From: Domibacillus indicus
GTDB taxonomy: Bacteria > Bacillota > Bacilli > Bacillales > Domibacillaceae
DNA length: 64,000 nucleotides
Direction of reading: 5' to 3'
Assembly (NCBI RefSeq): GCF_023715895.1
Contig: NZ_JAMBOO010000006.1
Location: 62,001 to 126,000 of the forward strand
Position numbers and translations under genes: made by a program. The stretch's first letter is position 1. Each line of letters begins with the position of its first letter. This document shows, in pieces, positions 24,190 through 33,881 of this stretch. The notes below the pieces were generated by a model. That model saw nothing but the letters and a program-made list of their open reading frames with translations. It had not been told where the DNA came from and ran no database searches.

Positions 24190-25230
24190 ATGGAAAAAGC
24201 AAGACTCGGCATTTTACTTCTTTTTTTACTCGGCTTTGTCGGACTGGCAGGACAGCCGGCTTCAGCCCACGCTCAAACGGGCTCCATCACAGGAGACCGC
24301 GTAAATGTACGTGAAAGCCCTTCTCTTTCGGCTTCTGTTCTTGGACAGGTACATACGGGAGACCGCGTCTCTATTCTTTCATCCCAAAATGGCTGGGTGC
24401 AGATCTCCTACGGAAGCCAAAAAGCCTGGGTTAGCGGACAATTTGTCGGAGGAGCAGCCGAAAAAACAGCTTCTTCAGGAGAATTTGTCCGCATTCAAAC
24501 AGAGGGGACCAATTTGCGAAGCGGCCCTTCGACATCTTCCTCTGTCATTGTTCAAGGATCTGTCGGTGAGCGTTACCCGGTTACAGGACGAAGCGGAGAT
24601 TGGATTCGTATTCGCCTTGCAAGCGGAAATGAAGCTTATGTAGCAAGCTGGGTTGTATCTGGACAAGGCCAAGGAACCCATGCCTCTACTTCTGCTTCTT
24701 CTTTACAGGGCAAAGTGATTGTTCTGGATCCCGGCCATGGGGGAGTGGACGGCGGAACGTCTGGTTTATACGGCACCATTGAAAAAAATGTGACGCTTCA
24801 AACAGCTTGGAAGCTGCGTGATATTTTGGCTGCGAGTGGAGCAACCGTTGTATTAACCCGGACAGGTGATCAATATGTACCGCTGCCATCCCGGACAGCT
24901 GATTACGGAGCAGATGCTTTTATCAGCCTGCATTATGACGGGGCACAGAGCCAGCAGGCAGCCGGCCATACAGCTTATTACTATCATGCGGGGCACCAAG
25001 AGCTTGCCCGTTCTTTAAACGAAGGGCTAAATGGAACGCTGCCGAATGCAAACCGCGGGACACAGTATGGCGATTATTTCGTTCTTCGTGAAAATCAGCG
25101 GCCCGCTGCCCTGCTTGAGCTTGGTTATTTAACAAATCCAGCTGAAGAATCCTCAATCGTGTCAGCTGCCTACCAGCAGCAGGCAGCAGCCGGGATTCGA
25201 GACGGCTTAGCCTCTTATTTTTCTCGTTAA
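24190..25230 (+). CDS. N-acetylmuramoyl-L-alanine amidase with two SH3b domains
   Basis: 346 residues. A signal peptide (about 1-25, ending ASA) is followed by two SH3b domains (about 30-90 and 100-155, both with VNVRESPS/TNLRSGPS-type starts), then an amidase_3 catalytic domain (about 170-345). Zinc ligands are visible in LDPGHGG, TIEKN, SLHYDG and LELGYL. It cleaves the MurNAc-L-Ala bond of peptidoglycan outside the cell. ATG at 24190 gives a clean signal peptide; ATG at 24172 is an alternative. A strong terminator follows. Confidence 0.93.
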   Translation: MEKARLGILLLFLLGFVGLAGQPASAHAQTGSITGDRVNVRESPSLSASVLGQVHTGDRVSILSSQNGWVQISYGSQKAWVSGQFVGGAAEKTASSGEFVRIQTEGTNLRSGPSTSSSVIVQGSVGERYPVTGRSGDWIRIRLASGNEAYVASWVVSGQGQGTHASTSASSLQGKVIVLDPGHGGVDGGTSGLYGTIEKNVTLQTAWKLRDILAASGATVVLTRTGDQYVPLPSRTADYGADAFISLHYDGAQSQQAAGHTAYYYHAGHQELARSLNEGLNGTLPNANRGTQYGDYFVLRENQRPAALLELGYLTNPAEESSIVSAAYQQQAAAGIRDGLASYFSR

Positions 25231-25238
25231 CAGCACAA

Positions 25239-25273
25239 ACAGCGCCCGGCTTTTTGCCTGGCGCTGTTTTTTT
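25239..25273 (+). terminator. terminator after the amidase gene
   Basis: Stem ACAGCGCCCGG / CCTGGCGCTGT and seven T. Confidence 0.85.
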
Positions 25274-25274
25274 A

Positions 25275-26264
25275 TCAATATATTAGGTCAACAAGATCCT
25301 CGGTCGTAACATTTCCGAAGTAATGCTTCATATCCAGCGGCTCAAGCGCCTGGCGTATAGCGCCCTTTTCATACTTTGTTCCAAGGAGCGCCTTTTCCAC
25401 TTCAGCTACATCCCCCGCACCAAAAAAGTCACCGAAAACGCGTGCTGTTTGAATGTCTCCTCCTTTTACATGGAGGCGCACATCAATAAGCCCAACCGGA
25501 AATCGATGAGAGCGTTCAATATTAAAAGCCGGCGATTTGCCGTAGTTCCAATCCCAATTTCCGTAGCGCTCGGCTGAAATCTGGTGAATGGCTTTCCAGT
25601 CTTCTTCCGTCAGCACATATTCTTTTACTTGCTCTTCACCATTAAAAATTTGGGTTAAAATAAATTGTTTAAACTGGGTAATAGACATTTTTTGCTCAAT
25701 CAAGTCAGATATATTTGCCACACGGCTGCGAATCGATTTAATGCCTTTAGATTCAATTTTGTCTTTACGCACCTTAAGGGCAGCCACGACATCATTCATA
25801 TTCGTATCAAACAGGAGCGTCCCATGTGTAAACATACGCCCTTTTGTGGCAAATTGGGCGTTTCCTGAGATCTTAAACCCGTTAGCTGTTAAATCATTGC
25901 GCCCGCTCATTTCCGCATTCAAGCCGAGTTTGTTCAATGCTGCTACAACAGGCTCGGTAAACTTGCGGAAGTTATGAAAGCTGTCTCCATCATCTTTTGT
26001 AATAAAGCTGAAATTTAAATTGCCAAGATCGTGGTAAACCGCGCCGCCGCCGGACAGACGGCGGACAACGTGAATACCGTTTTCCTCGACATAATCTACA
26101 TTTATTTCTTCAATGGTATTCTGGTTTTTACCGATAATGATAGAAGGTTCGTTAATGTAAAAAAGCAGATAAGATTCTTCAATATCCAAGTGTTTAACGG
26201 CATATTCTTCAATCGCTAAATTAATGCGCGGATCGGTAATCCCTTTGTTGTCAATAAAAAGCAT
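25275..26264 (-). CDS. lplJ: lipoate-protein ligase
   Basis: 329 residues. It activates lipoate with ATP and attaches it to E2 and GcvH proteins. The N-terminal BPL/LplA-like domain has the RRLSGGGAVYHDLGNLNFSF lipoate-binding loop and the catalytic lysine in NGFKISGNAQ; the C-terminal accessory domain of LplA-type ligases follows (about 245-329). It matches B. subtilis LplJ in length. The ATG has GGAGG close upstream. Confidence 0.93.
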   Translation of the reverse strand: MLFIDNKGITDPRINLAIEEYAVKHLDIEESYLLFYINEPSIIIGKNQNTIEEINVDYVEENGIHVVRRLSGGGAVYHDLGNLNFSFITKDDGDSFHNFRKFTEPVVAALNKLGLNAEMSGRNDLTANGFKISGNAQFATKGRMFTHGTLLFDTNMNDVVAALKVRKDKIESKGIKSIRSRVANISDLIEQKMSITQFKQFILTQIFNGEEQVKEYVLTEEDWKAIHQISAERYGNWDWNYGKSPAFNIERSHRFPVGLIDVRLHVKGGDIQTARVFGDFFGAGDVAEVEKALLGTKYEKGAIRQALEPLDMKHYFGNVTTEDLVDLIY

Positions 26265-26345
26265 CGTACACCTCCGAATTGGTTTAGTTCAAATGTAGCA
26301 TATTGAGATTCGTTCTCAAAGAAAAAGCACCCGATTCCGGATGCT

Positions 26346-27176
26346 TTATTCTCTGCCGAAATTCATGCGCTGGTAACGGCCGCGAATCATTTCGTATATG
26401 CCATATAATAGAAGCCCTGCTGCGGTAAGGCCGAGTAAAAACTGTCCGTACGGCTGCGAAGCAAGCTCTGCCAACGCCCCGTCAATGCCTTTTGTTTCAT
26501 TCGGATTGGCTGTAACAGCCGTTTTAATAAAGAAAAAACCGATCATCGCGAGCACAATTCCCCTTGCAAGGAGTCCAGCTTTTCCTGCTCTTCGGGCAAG
26601 GCCTATTTCTTTTTTATTCATTTCATTCGTTTTAAAATATTGCATAAATTTTCCCTTAAAGCCCCGGTATAATTCTATACATCCATACACAATAATGATA
26701 AGTCCAATACAGCCAATGATCCACTGCCCAAACGGCTGGGCCAGAAGCTTTGCGGAAATGGTTTTCTCCGAGTTTCCTCCTCCGCCGGCATGGATAGCAA
26801 GCCGGATGGCAGTGAGAGCCAGGCTGCCATAAATAGCCGCACTGATCATGTAACCAATCCGTTTTACCGTTCCTTTAGCTCCAGTGCCTTCATGCTGGAC
26901 ATCTTTTATCGACTTGATGAGTTCCCATATCACATATCCAATCAGACCAATGCCAATAAGCCAGAGCAATATCTGGCCAAATGGTTCGTCAGCTACAGTC
27001 ACGAGGGCGCCGCTTGTATCGGTCGTTCCTCCGCCGGCGCCTGCTGCTGCCATCAGGGCAAAGAGGCCAACGAGCACATACACCGTTCCTTTTGCCATAT
27101 GCCCCAGCCGCCCGAATCTCCGAATCCACGGTTTAGCTTCATGTACTTTTGATCGCATGCTTTCTTTTGCTGTCAT
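26346..27176 (-). CDS. DUF1206 membrane protein
   Basis: 276 residues with three tandem copies of a ~90-residue unit: each opens with an (F/L)GRLGHMAKGTVYVLVG-type amphipathic/hydrophobic stretch and ends with a second hydrophobic segment, giving six transmembrane helices. This is the DUF1206 layout. Function unknown; in other bacteria it is annotated only as a membrane protein. The start is ATG at 27176, after GGAGGGAG; the in-frame extension upstream to 27329 lacks a ribosome site. Confidence 0.85.
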   Translation of the reverse strand: MTAKESMRSKVHEAKPWIRRFGRLGHMAKGTVYVLVGLFALMAAAGAGGGTTDTSGALVTVADEPFGQILLWLIGIGLIGYVIWELIKSIKDVQHEGTGAKGTVKRIGYMISAAIYGSLALTAIRLAIHAGGGGNSEKTISAKLLAQPFGQWIIGCIGLIIIVYGCIELYRGFKGKFMQYFKTNEMNKKEIGLARRAGKAGLLARGIVLAMIGFFFIKTAVTANPNETKGIDGALAELASQPYGQFLLGLTAAGLLLYGIYEMIRGRYQRMNFGRE

Positions 27177-27353
27177 CTTTTCTCCCTCCCTCCACTTTCG
27201 TTTTCCTTTCTTATTCCCGTTTTTTGTTTTTACGCAAACTGGTATTTTTTTGGTCCATGAGTCCTTTTTGGTACGCAGCCATGGAAAAAGAACGAATAAA
27301 GTTATGCACTTGGCTTTCTTTTCTTCCATTTAAGCGAAGCATGCAGCAGAACG

Positions 27354-27383
27354 AAAAAAGCACCCTTTTTTAGGTGCTTTTTT
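27354..27383. terminator. terminator of the GAF-GGDEF gene
   Basis: Stem AAAAAAGCACC / GGTGCTTTTTT adjoining the stop codon. Confidence 0.85.
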
Positions 27384-28297
27384 CAGATAGATACACGGCA
27401 GCCGCCGTTTCGCTTTGATTGATACAACAGTCCATCTGCTTCTTTCATTAAAGACTGAACCGGTACTCGTTTCGTGTCAGCGATCCCAGCCGATAAAAGA
27501 ACGCCATATGTACGGAGTTCTTGATTCCGCTTGCTTTCATCGATTATTTCCTGGGCGAATAGAGATGCTTCCTCTGCTGATCGGTGCAAAAAGAGCACAC
27601 CAAATTCATCACCGCCAAATCGAAAACCATAGGCATCGTCAGGAATGATTTGCTTGATAACTGAAGCAACCTCTATTAAAACATGGTCTCCCGCTTCGTG
27701 TCCAAACCGGTCATTTACTTGTTTAAACTTATCCAGATCGATCATTAAAAGAGCATGTGTCTCTTTTTCAATCCAATCAGATGTCAGGACCCGCTTCCAG
27801 TAAACACGATTGTACAAGCCGGTTAATCCGTCCTGGATAAGCAGACGCTCGGTATCAATGGCATAAGACAGGAAGGAAGCAAGCTTCTTCAGAATTTGAA
27901 CTGTTTTGTTGTCGTATCGATTTAAGGATGTGTGAATGGAGCAAAGAGCACCGAATGTGCTGCCGTCCCCTAAAGAAATAGGTACACCTGCGTACGAGCC
28001 AATATTCAGCGAGTACGTAAAATCATGACGCTTTGTACGCTCGTCTTCCTTAGCATTCTTAATCAGCATCGGCTGTCCGCTTGCATAAGGGATTTGGCAA
28101 TACGTATCCTGGAGCCGGACAGTTTTCCCTGCTTGAACCAAAATATCACTTTTAGAAAGGGTCTGTAATACCTTCAGACGATCCCTTTCAACCAAGCTGA
28201 TATAAAATGTTTCATCGCCGATTAAATCGTTGGCTATCGACAAAATATCCGCAAAGACGCGGGAAAATGCTGCTGTTTCCAGCCAGTCTGTTTTCAC
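27383..28297 (-). CDS. GAF-GGDEF diguanylate cyclase
   Basis: About 304 residues. A GAF sensor domain (about 15-155) is joined by a short helix to a GGDEF domain (about 160-300) with an intact FRFGGDEFGV active-site motif and DLDKFK; no EAL domain. It would make cyclic di-GMP in response to a GAF-bound signal. GTG at 28297 is chosen as the start because AAGGTGA precedes it; the longer frame to 28327 has no ribosome site. Confidence 0.85.
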   Translation of the reverse strand: MKTDWLETAAFSRVFADILSIANDLIGDETFYISLVERDRLKVLQTLSKSDILVQAGKTVRLQDTYCQIPYASGQPMLIKNAKEDERTKRHDFTYSLNIGSYAGVPISLGDGSTFGALCSIHTSLNRYDNKTVQILKKLASFLSYAIDTERLLIQDGLTGLYNRVYWKRVLTSDWIEKETHALLMIDLDKFKQVNDRFGHEAGDHVLIEVASVIKQIIPDDAYGFRFGGDEFGVLFLHRSAEEASLFAQEIIDESKRNQELRTYGVLLSAGIADTKRVPVQSLMKEADGLLYQSKRNGGCRVSI

Positions 28298-28349
28298 TTC
28301 TTCACCTTCTTTCATCCATGCAATCATTCATTTCAGTATAACGATGAAA

Positions 28350-28387
28350 CAGCAAAAAGTCAGCTCTGCGCGGCTGACTTTTTGCTG
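28350..28387. terminator. terminator of the pxp operon
   Basis: Perfect stem CAGCAAAAAGTCAGC / GCTGACTTTTTGCTG. Confidence 0.85.
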
Positions 28388-28391
28388 TATT

Positions 28392-29606
28392 TTATTCGAA
28401 TAATGTTGGAAGCTGGTTGATTAATGTGTAGCCGCCCATAAAGGCCATAAGCACAACGACAATGACTCCTGCGGCTGTCATCCAAATCGGGTGGCGGTAT
28501 TCACCAACAATCGATTTTTTATAAGCTGCAATGAGCATAACCGTAAGTGCGATCGGCAGGATAAGACCATTTAATGCCCCGGCTAAAATAAGCATTTTCA
28601 CCGGTTTACCAATGGTTATGAAAATAACAGTGGAAAGCAAAATAAATACGACAATGATTGACTTATCATACTTTGCAATCGTTGGGTGGAACGTGCGGAT
28701 AAACGAAACAGATGTGTAAGCTGCGCCGACAACAGATGTAATGGCAGCTGCCCACATCACCACACCAAACAGGCGGTATCCGATGTTACCTGCAGCCAGC
28801 TGGAACACAGACGCTGGCGGGTTTTCCGGATTAATCGGCAAGCCCTGCGCCACAACACCGAGTGCAGCAAGGAAAAGAAAAATACGCATGATTGAAGCGA
28901 TTCCGATAGCAGATACTGAGCTCTTCGTCACCTGCGGAACTGCACCGACTCCTTTTATTCCTGCATCTAAAAGACGATGTCCTCCAGCAAATGTAATATA
29001 GCCGCCCACTGTACCGCCAACAAGGGTAACGATCGCAAGCAGGTCAATCGTATCCGGGGCAAATGTTTTGATTACCGCTTCCCCGACCGGAGGGCTTGCC
29101 TTAAAGACAACAAACAGGGTAAGGCCAATCATGACAAACCCCATTAGTTGTGTAAACTTATCCATTAATAGACCGGCTTCTTTCACAAGAAAGATGGCGA
29201 CGGCAATGACAGCACTAATAATAGCACCCATCACCGGGTCTATCCCGAAAATAACATTGGCACCAAGACCGGCACCACCAATATTACCGATATTAAAAGC
29301 AATGCCGCCCAAAACAATCAGCACAGCAAGCACGTAGCCCAGACCCGGGAAAACGAGGTTTGCAATATCCTGCGCCCGCTTTTCCGCCACAACAAGAATT
29401 CTCCAAATATTCGTCTGAGCGCCAATATCCAGCAAAATCGAAACTAAAATAACAAAACCGAAGCTGGCGGCGAGCTGCTCAGTAAAAACCGTTGTCTGCG
29501 TTAAAAAGCCAGGTCCAATGGCGGAAGTTGCCATTAAAAAGGCAGCGCCTAATAATATACTCCAATTTGATTTTTCCTGCTGTTGAAGCTGTTTTTGTTT
29601 TGACAT
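28392..29606 (-). CDS. ycsG: NRAMP-related transporter (YcsG-like)
   Basis: 404 residues with ~11 transmembrane helices and the NRAMP/APC fold. The two metal-binding motifs of Mn/Fe NRAMPs are not kept: helix 1 reads AIGPGFLTQ instead of DPGN, and helix 6 has GGTVGGYITF where MPH is expected. Position as the last gene of the oxoprolinase operon (3 bp after pxpA) suggests transport of 5-oxoproline or a related solute rather than Mn; this is inference. GGGAGG-like bases precede the ATG. Confidence 0.85.
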   Translation of the reverse strand: MSKQKQLQQQEKSNWSILLGAAFLMATSAIGPGFLTQTTVFTEQLAASFGFVILVSILLDIGAQTNIWRILVVAEKRAQDIANLVFPGLGYVLAVLIVLGGIAFNIGNIGGAGLGANVIFGIDPVMGAIISAVIAVAIFLVKEAGLLMDKFTQLMGFVMIGLTLFVVFKASPPVGEAVIKTFAPDTIDLLAIVTLVGGTVGGYITFAGGHRLLDAGIKGVGAVPQVTKSSVSAIGIASIMRIFLFLAALGVVAQGLPINPENPPASVFQLAAGNIGYRLFGVVMWAAAITSVVGAAYTSVSFIRTFHPTIAKYDKSIIVVFILLSTVIFITIGKPVKMLILAGALNGLILPIALTVMLIAAYKKSIVGEYRHPIWMTAAGVIVVVLMAFMGGYTLINQLPTLFE

Positions 29607-29608
29607 AT

Positions 29609-30373
29609 TTATTCCTCCCTGGCGATTGAACGCACGTCAATCCCTTCTTCCTGCAGCTTTGTCCGGATCAGTCGGGCAAAAGAAAGCGCGTGAGGTCCGT
29701 CGCCATGTATACAGACCGTGTCCGCTTGAATATCGACCTCTGTCCCGTCTGCTGCCCGTACTTTCTTTTCTTTCGCCATACGGATTACCTGAGATACCGC
29801 TTCTTCCGAGTCCTCAATTAATGCATGGGGCAAACGCCGCGGCGTCAGCATCCCTTCCCGGGTATAAGTACGATCCGCAAAAACTTCACTGGCTGTTTTC
29901 AGCCCTGCTTTTCGGCCGGCTTCAACCAGTTTGCTTCCCGCCAGACCGTATAGAATAAAAGACGTATCCACATCTTTAACGGCTGACGCAATAGCAGACG
30001 CCATCTCTTCATTTGAAGCTGCCATATTATAAAGTGCACCATGCGGCTTCACATGATGCAGGGCAGCTCCTTCTATTTGTACGAACGCCTGAAGAGCGCC
30101 GATTTGATACACAACAAGTGAGTATACTTCTTCTGGCGAAAGTGCCATGTTCCGGCGTCCAAAGCCGGCTAAATCTTGAAAGCCTGGATGGGCGCCCATT
30201 TTGACGCCGTGCTCCATCGCTAAATGAACCGTTTTTTTCATCACATCCGGATCGCCTGCATGAAATCCACAGGCAATATTCGCCGATGTAATGTATGGCA
30301 TGATGTCCTGGTCATGGCCGATAGAGTATGCTCCAAAGCTTTCTCCCATATCACAGTTAATATCTATTTTCAT
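29609..30373 (-). CDS. pxpA: 5-oxoprolinase subunit A (LamB/YcsF family)
   Basis: 254 residues with the family hallmarks [20 protein letters not shown] and [11 protein letters not shown]. With PxpB and PxpC it hydrolyses 5-oxoproline (pyroglutamate) to glutamate using ATP. ATG at 30373 has GGAGGGG six bases upstream. Eighth-operon position next to ycsG and kipR as in B. subtilis. Confidence 0.95.
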   Translation of the reverse strand: MKIDINCDMGESFGAYSIGHDQDIMPYITSANIACGFHAGDPDVMKKTVHLAMEHGVKMGAHPGFQDLAGFGRRNMALSPEEVYSLVVYQIGALQAFVQIEGAALHHVKPHGALYNMAASNEEMASAIASAVKDVDTSFILYGLAGSKLVEAGRKAGLKTASEVFADRTYTREGMLTPRRLPHALIEDSEEAVSQVIRMAKEKKVRAADGTEVDIQADTVCIHGDGPHALSFARLIRTKLQEEGIDVRSIAREE

Positions 30374-30390
30374 AAACCGCCCCTCCAAAA

Positions 30391-31143
30391 TCAGCGATCT
30401 ACGGCACCGAGTTCAGCGGAGATCTGCCGTGATGCTTCTGTTAGCTTTTCAATCATTTCTTTTGCATGTGCTTCATCCTGAAAGCGGACTTCAGGACCTA
30501 CCAGGCTGATCCCGGCTACTACGTCTCCTTTATGATTAAAAATAGGAGCAGCAATAGCAGAAGAATGATCTTCTAATTCAGAATGGCTGATCGACCAGCC
30601 ATTCTTCCGTGTTTTCTCAATCAGCTGCCGCAGTTCCTCTTTGTCTTCCGGTGTTCCTTTTGCGTATCGTACAATCTGGAAGGATTCAATTAACCGCTCT
30701 TGTTCGGCGTGCTCCATAAAAGACAGCAGTATACGCGGGCATGCCCCCCCATATAGCGGGGCACGGCGGCCAATTTGTGTGTAAACACGGACACGTTCCT
30801 GCGTATCAACCTTCTCAATGTAAACCGCTTCATCTCCATCCCGGATCACGAGATTCACAGCTTCCCCTGTTTCTTTCCGGAGTTTTTGCATGTAGGGCAA
30901 TGCAATGGAGCGGATATCCAGCCGTTCAGCGACAAGATTGCCGAGCGCCAGAAAAATCAATCCTAAACGGTAGGCACCTTCCTGGTCTTTCTCCAGAAAT
31001 CCGAGTTCAAGCAATGATTCTGCCATTCGATAAACAGACGTTTTCGGCAGCCCCGTTTTTTCTATCATTTGCAGCAGCGTTAATTTTTCTTCTGTAAAAA
31101 ACAATTGAATGATTTCCATTGATTTAAGGACGGTTTTATTCAC
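30391..31143 (-). CDS. kipR: IclR-family regulator KipR
   Basis: 250 residues with an N-terminal winged helix (about 5-65; [17 protein letters not shown]) and an IclR effector domain (about 75-245). Close to B. subtilis KipR in length and in the [19 protein letters not shown] and [16 protein letters not shown] segments. KipR represses the kip operon there. The start GTG at 31143 lines up with KipR; GGGAG lies about eleven bases upstream. The gene appears to have its own promoter and a palindromic site (31169-31209). Confidence 0.9.
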   Translation of the reverse strand: MNKTVLKSMEIIQLFFTEEKLTLLQMIEKTGLPKTSVYRMAESLLELGFLEKDQEGAYRLGLIFLALGNLVAERLDIRSIALPYMQKLRKETGEAVNLVIRDGDEAVYIEKVDTQERVRVYTQIGRRAPLYGGACPRILLSFMEHAEQERLIESFQIVRYAKGTPEDKEELRQLIEKTRKNGWSISHSELEDHSSAIAAPIFNHKGDVVAGISLVGPEVRFQDEAHAKEMIEKLTEASRQISAELGAVDR

Positions 31144-31168
31144 TTTTCTTTCTTCTCCCTGTTCCGAT

Positions 31169-31209
31169 AAATGGAATAACCCCTCCATTTATGGTTTTGC
31201 TCCATTATA
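31169..31209 (-). promoter_or_regulatory. candidate kipR promoter and palindromic operator
   Basis: A TATAAT box (31204-31209, minus) lies 14 bp upstream of the interrupted palindrome AAATGGA-N8-TCCATTT (31169-31190), which is between it and the kipR start. The layout fits autoregulation by KipR, though the -35 is unclear. Confidence 0.4.
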
Positions 31210-31240
31210 TATGAAACAGTAGATAGAGGAGCAGCCAAAT

Positions 31241-32020
31241 TTATAAAATGGAGTACTGGCTGTCTTTCTGATCAGTAATAAACATATGTCCAGGCGCATG
31301 GGTGATCATCAATGCCGGCTTGCTTGACATGGCAATAGATTGCGGGGTTGCACCGCATGCCCAGAAAACAGGCGTCTCACCTTCTTTTACGGTTACAGTA
31401 TCGCCAAAATCCGGCTTGTCTAGCTGGGCAATGCCAATTTGCTCCGGCATGCCGATATGTACAGGTGAACCGTGCACCGCCGGGAAGCGGGACGTTACTT
31501 CAACTGCGCGTATCACATCTTTTGATTGAAACGGCCGCATGCTGACCACGAGATTCCCATGAAACACACCAGCCGGTTCACATGGCTGATTTGTAATATA
31601 CATCGGTACATTCCGCTGTTCATCAATGTGGCGGATCGAAAGGCCATTTTCGAGCAGGGCATGCTCAAAGGTAAAGCTGCAGCCGATTAAAAAGGAAACA
31701 AAATCGTCCTGCCAGCAGGATTCGATGCTCGTTACTTCCTCAACAAGCTCTCCATGCCGGTAAATCCGGTACTTTGGTGTGTCATAACGTAAGTCAGCCG
31801 TTGGTGCCGTCAATCTTGGAACCGGCGAACCAACATCTGTTACTTCGAGGAGCGGGCATGCTTTTGGATTTCGCTGGCAAAACAGCAAAAAGTCATATGC
31901 CTGTTCTTTCGGCAAAATCACAAGATTGGCTTGTGTATATCCAGGGGCCAAACCCGCTGTCGGCTTCGTCCATTTGCTTTCCCGAATCTCCTTGCGAATC
32001 CGTTCCAATGATGTTTCCAT
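31241..32020 (-). CDS. ycsI: putative hydro-lyase YcsI (DUF1445)
   Basis: 259 residues of the DUF1445/D-glutamate cyclase-like family: the ending segment ([20 protein letters not shown] then [12 protein letters not shown]) and [11 protein letters not shown] are typical. It may act on 5-oxoproline or D-glutamate; the eukaryotic homologue has D-glutamate cyclase activity. Second position after accC in this operon, stop to start 2 bp. Confidence 0.85.
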   Translation of the reverse strand: METSLERIRKEIRESKWTKPTAGLAPGYTQANLVILPKEQAYDFLLFCQRNPKACPLLEVTDVGSPVPRLTAPTADLRYDTPKYRIYRHGELVEEVTSIESCWQDDFVSFLIGCSFTFEHALLENGLSIRHIDEQRNVPMYITNQPCEPAGVFHGNLVVSMRPFQSKDVIRAVEVTSRFPAVHGSPVHIGMPEQIGIAQLDKPDFGDTVTVKEGETPVFWACGATPQSIAMSSKPALMITHAPGHMFITDQKDSQYSIL

Positions 32021-32022
32021 TT

Positions 32023-33387
32023 TTACGCCCCCTTTTGCTTCTCTGGAAAAAGCTGAACCTCTTCTAAAAAACGTGTTGTGAACGTTCCTTTTTGGAACTG
32101 TTCCTGATCAAGAAGCCTTAAATGAAAGGGAATCGTCGTTTCGATTCCTGTGATGACCATTTCATTTAATGACCGTTTCATTTTTTGGATCGCTTCCTCC
32201 CTTGTTTCTCCCCACACAATCACTTTTGCAGCCATTGAATCATAAAAAGGAGGAATGGCATATCCGGTATAAACGGCACTGTCCACCCTTACCCCAAAAC
32301 CGCCTGGCGGAAGATATTCCGCTACGCGTCCTGGAGACGGCCGAAAATCATGTTCGGGACTTTCCGCATTGATCCGGCATTCAATAGCCCAGCCCGTTAT
32401 CCGGATATCTTCTTGTTTATACGAAAGCGGCAGACCGGCTGCAATCTTTATTTGTTCTTTAATAATATCTACTGTAGTCACAAGTTCCGTTACAGGATGT
32501 TCGACCTGAATGCGGGTATTCATTTCCATAAAATAAAACTGGCCATGCTTATCAAGCAAAAATTCAATGGTTCCCGCACTGTGATATTGAACCGCTTGAG
32601 CTGCTTTTACCGCTGCTTCACCCATTTGGCGGCGAAGCTGTTCACTCAGCGCTGGTGAGGGCGCTTCTTCTACCAGCTTTTGATGCCTTCTTTGAATGGA
32701 ACAGTCTCGTTCGCCCAGATGAATCACCTGTCCGAAGCGGTCTGCCAGCACTTGAATTTCAATATGGCGCGGTTCTTCGATATATTTTTCAAGGTAAACA
32801 GCAGCATTGCCAAAGGCTTTTTCCGCTTCGGACTGTGCCTGATGAATCGCCTGCTGCAGGTCCTGCTCCGTTTCCGCCAGACGCATCCCTTTGCCGCCGC
32901 CTCCCGCTGTCGCTTTGACAATAACCGGATAGCCAATTTCTTTTGCTACTTTCAAGGCGTCATCCTGACTTTGGATGATGCCTTCTGTTCCCGGCACCGT
33001 TGGCACTCCTGCTTCTTTCATCGTTGAGCGCGCTACCGCTTTTTCGCCCATTTTGCGGATCGCTTCCGGCTCGGGTCCGATGAACACGACATTGCATGCA
33101 CGGCACATTTCCGCAAAATCTGCATTTTCGGCCAAAAACCCGTACCCCGGATGAATCGCATCTGCCTGCGTCACCATAGCAGCACTCATGATATTATGCA
33201 TATTCAAATAACTGTCTTTAGCAGGTGTTTTCCCGATACAAAGCGCTTCGTCCGCAAGCTTTACATGCAGCGACTCACGGTCTGCTTCGGAAAAAATGGC
33301 AACCGTCTGGATGCCCATCTCTTTGCAGGCGCGAATAATACGTACCGCAATTTCTCCTCTGTTTGCAATCAATACTTTTTTAAACAT
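32023..33387 (-). CDS. accC: biotin carboxylase subunit
   Basis: 454 residues with the ATP-grasp motifs of biotin carboxylases: N-terminal [17 protein letters not shown], the glycine-rich loop [21 protein letters not shown], and the catalytic [15 protein letters not shown] stretch. It carboxylates biotin on the BCCP encoded immediately upstream. It is probably a second accC specialised for this operon, since no acetyl-CoA carboxyltransferase genes are near. Whether any biotin-dependent step is used with PxpB/C is not established. Confidence 0.92.
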   Translation of the reverse strand: MFKKVLIANRGEIAVRIIRACKEMGIQTVAIFSEADRESLHVKLADEALCIGKTPAKDSYLNMHNIMSAAMVTQADAIHPGYGFLAENADFAEMCRACNVVFIGPEPEAIRKMGEKAVARSTMKEAGVPTVPGTEGIIQSQDDALKVAKEIGYPVIVKATAGGGGKGMRLAETEQDLQQAIHQAQSEAEKAFGNAAVYLEKYIEEPRHIEIQVLADRFGQVIHLGERDCSIQRRHQKLVEEAPSPALSEQLRRQMGEAAVKAAQAVQYHSAGTIEFLLDKHGQFYFMEMNTRIQVEHPVTELVTTVDIIKEQIKIAAGLPLSYKQEDIRITGWAIECRINAESPEHDFRPSPGRVAEYLPPGGFGVRVDSAVYTGYAIPPFYDSMAAKVIVWGETREEAIQKMKRSLNEMVITGIETTIPFHLRLLDQEQFQKGTFTTRFLEEVQLFPEKQKGA

Positions 33388-33400
33388 GTGAATGCTCCTT

Positions 33401-33862
33401 TTACGATCGCTTCTTCAGCTTAAAAAGCGGCTGCCCATACTCCACCACGTCTCCATCTTCCACCAGCACTTCAACAATTTCACCATCTACACCCGCCTGA
33501 ACTTCATTAAACAGCTTCATCGCTTCTACAATGCAGACAACTTGTCCTTTTTGGACAATGTCTCCCATTTGAACAAGCGGTTCTTCGCCTTCGTTAGCAC
33601 GTGTGTAAAAGGTGCCCACCATGGGAGAAGTAATGACTTCATCCTTCGATACAGCTTCATCCTTCGCTGCTTTATCTGTTTGTTCATTTGATAGCAGCTG
33701 ATCAGGCACCGATACACTGACTTCTTCCTTTTGTACCTTATCTTGAAGGACTGGCTGTTTTTCAAGCTTCATTTTCATTCCTTCATATTCAAACGTGAAG
33801 ACATTGACACTCGACCGGTCAATAATATTCACCATTTCCTGAAAGTCACTCATTTTAATCAT
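33401..33862 (-). CDS. accB: biotin carboxyl carrier protein
   Basis: 153 residues. An N-terminal helical region, an acidic linker (about 55-80), then the biotinyl domain (about 80-150) with the biotin attachment site [11 protein letters not shown] at 33862 has AAGGAG seven bases upstream. Partner of the accC just downstream. Confidence 0.92.
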   Translation of the reverse strand: MIKMSDFQEMVNIIDRSSVNVFTFEYEGMKMKLEKQPVLQDKVQKEEVSVSVPDQLLSNEQTDKAAKDEAVSKDEVITSPMVGTFYTRANEGEEPLVQMGDIVQKGQVVCIVEAMKLFNEVQAGVDGEIVEVLVEDGDVVEYGQPLFKLKKRS

Positions 33863-33881
33863 GGGCTGTCTCCTTATACAT

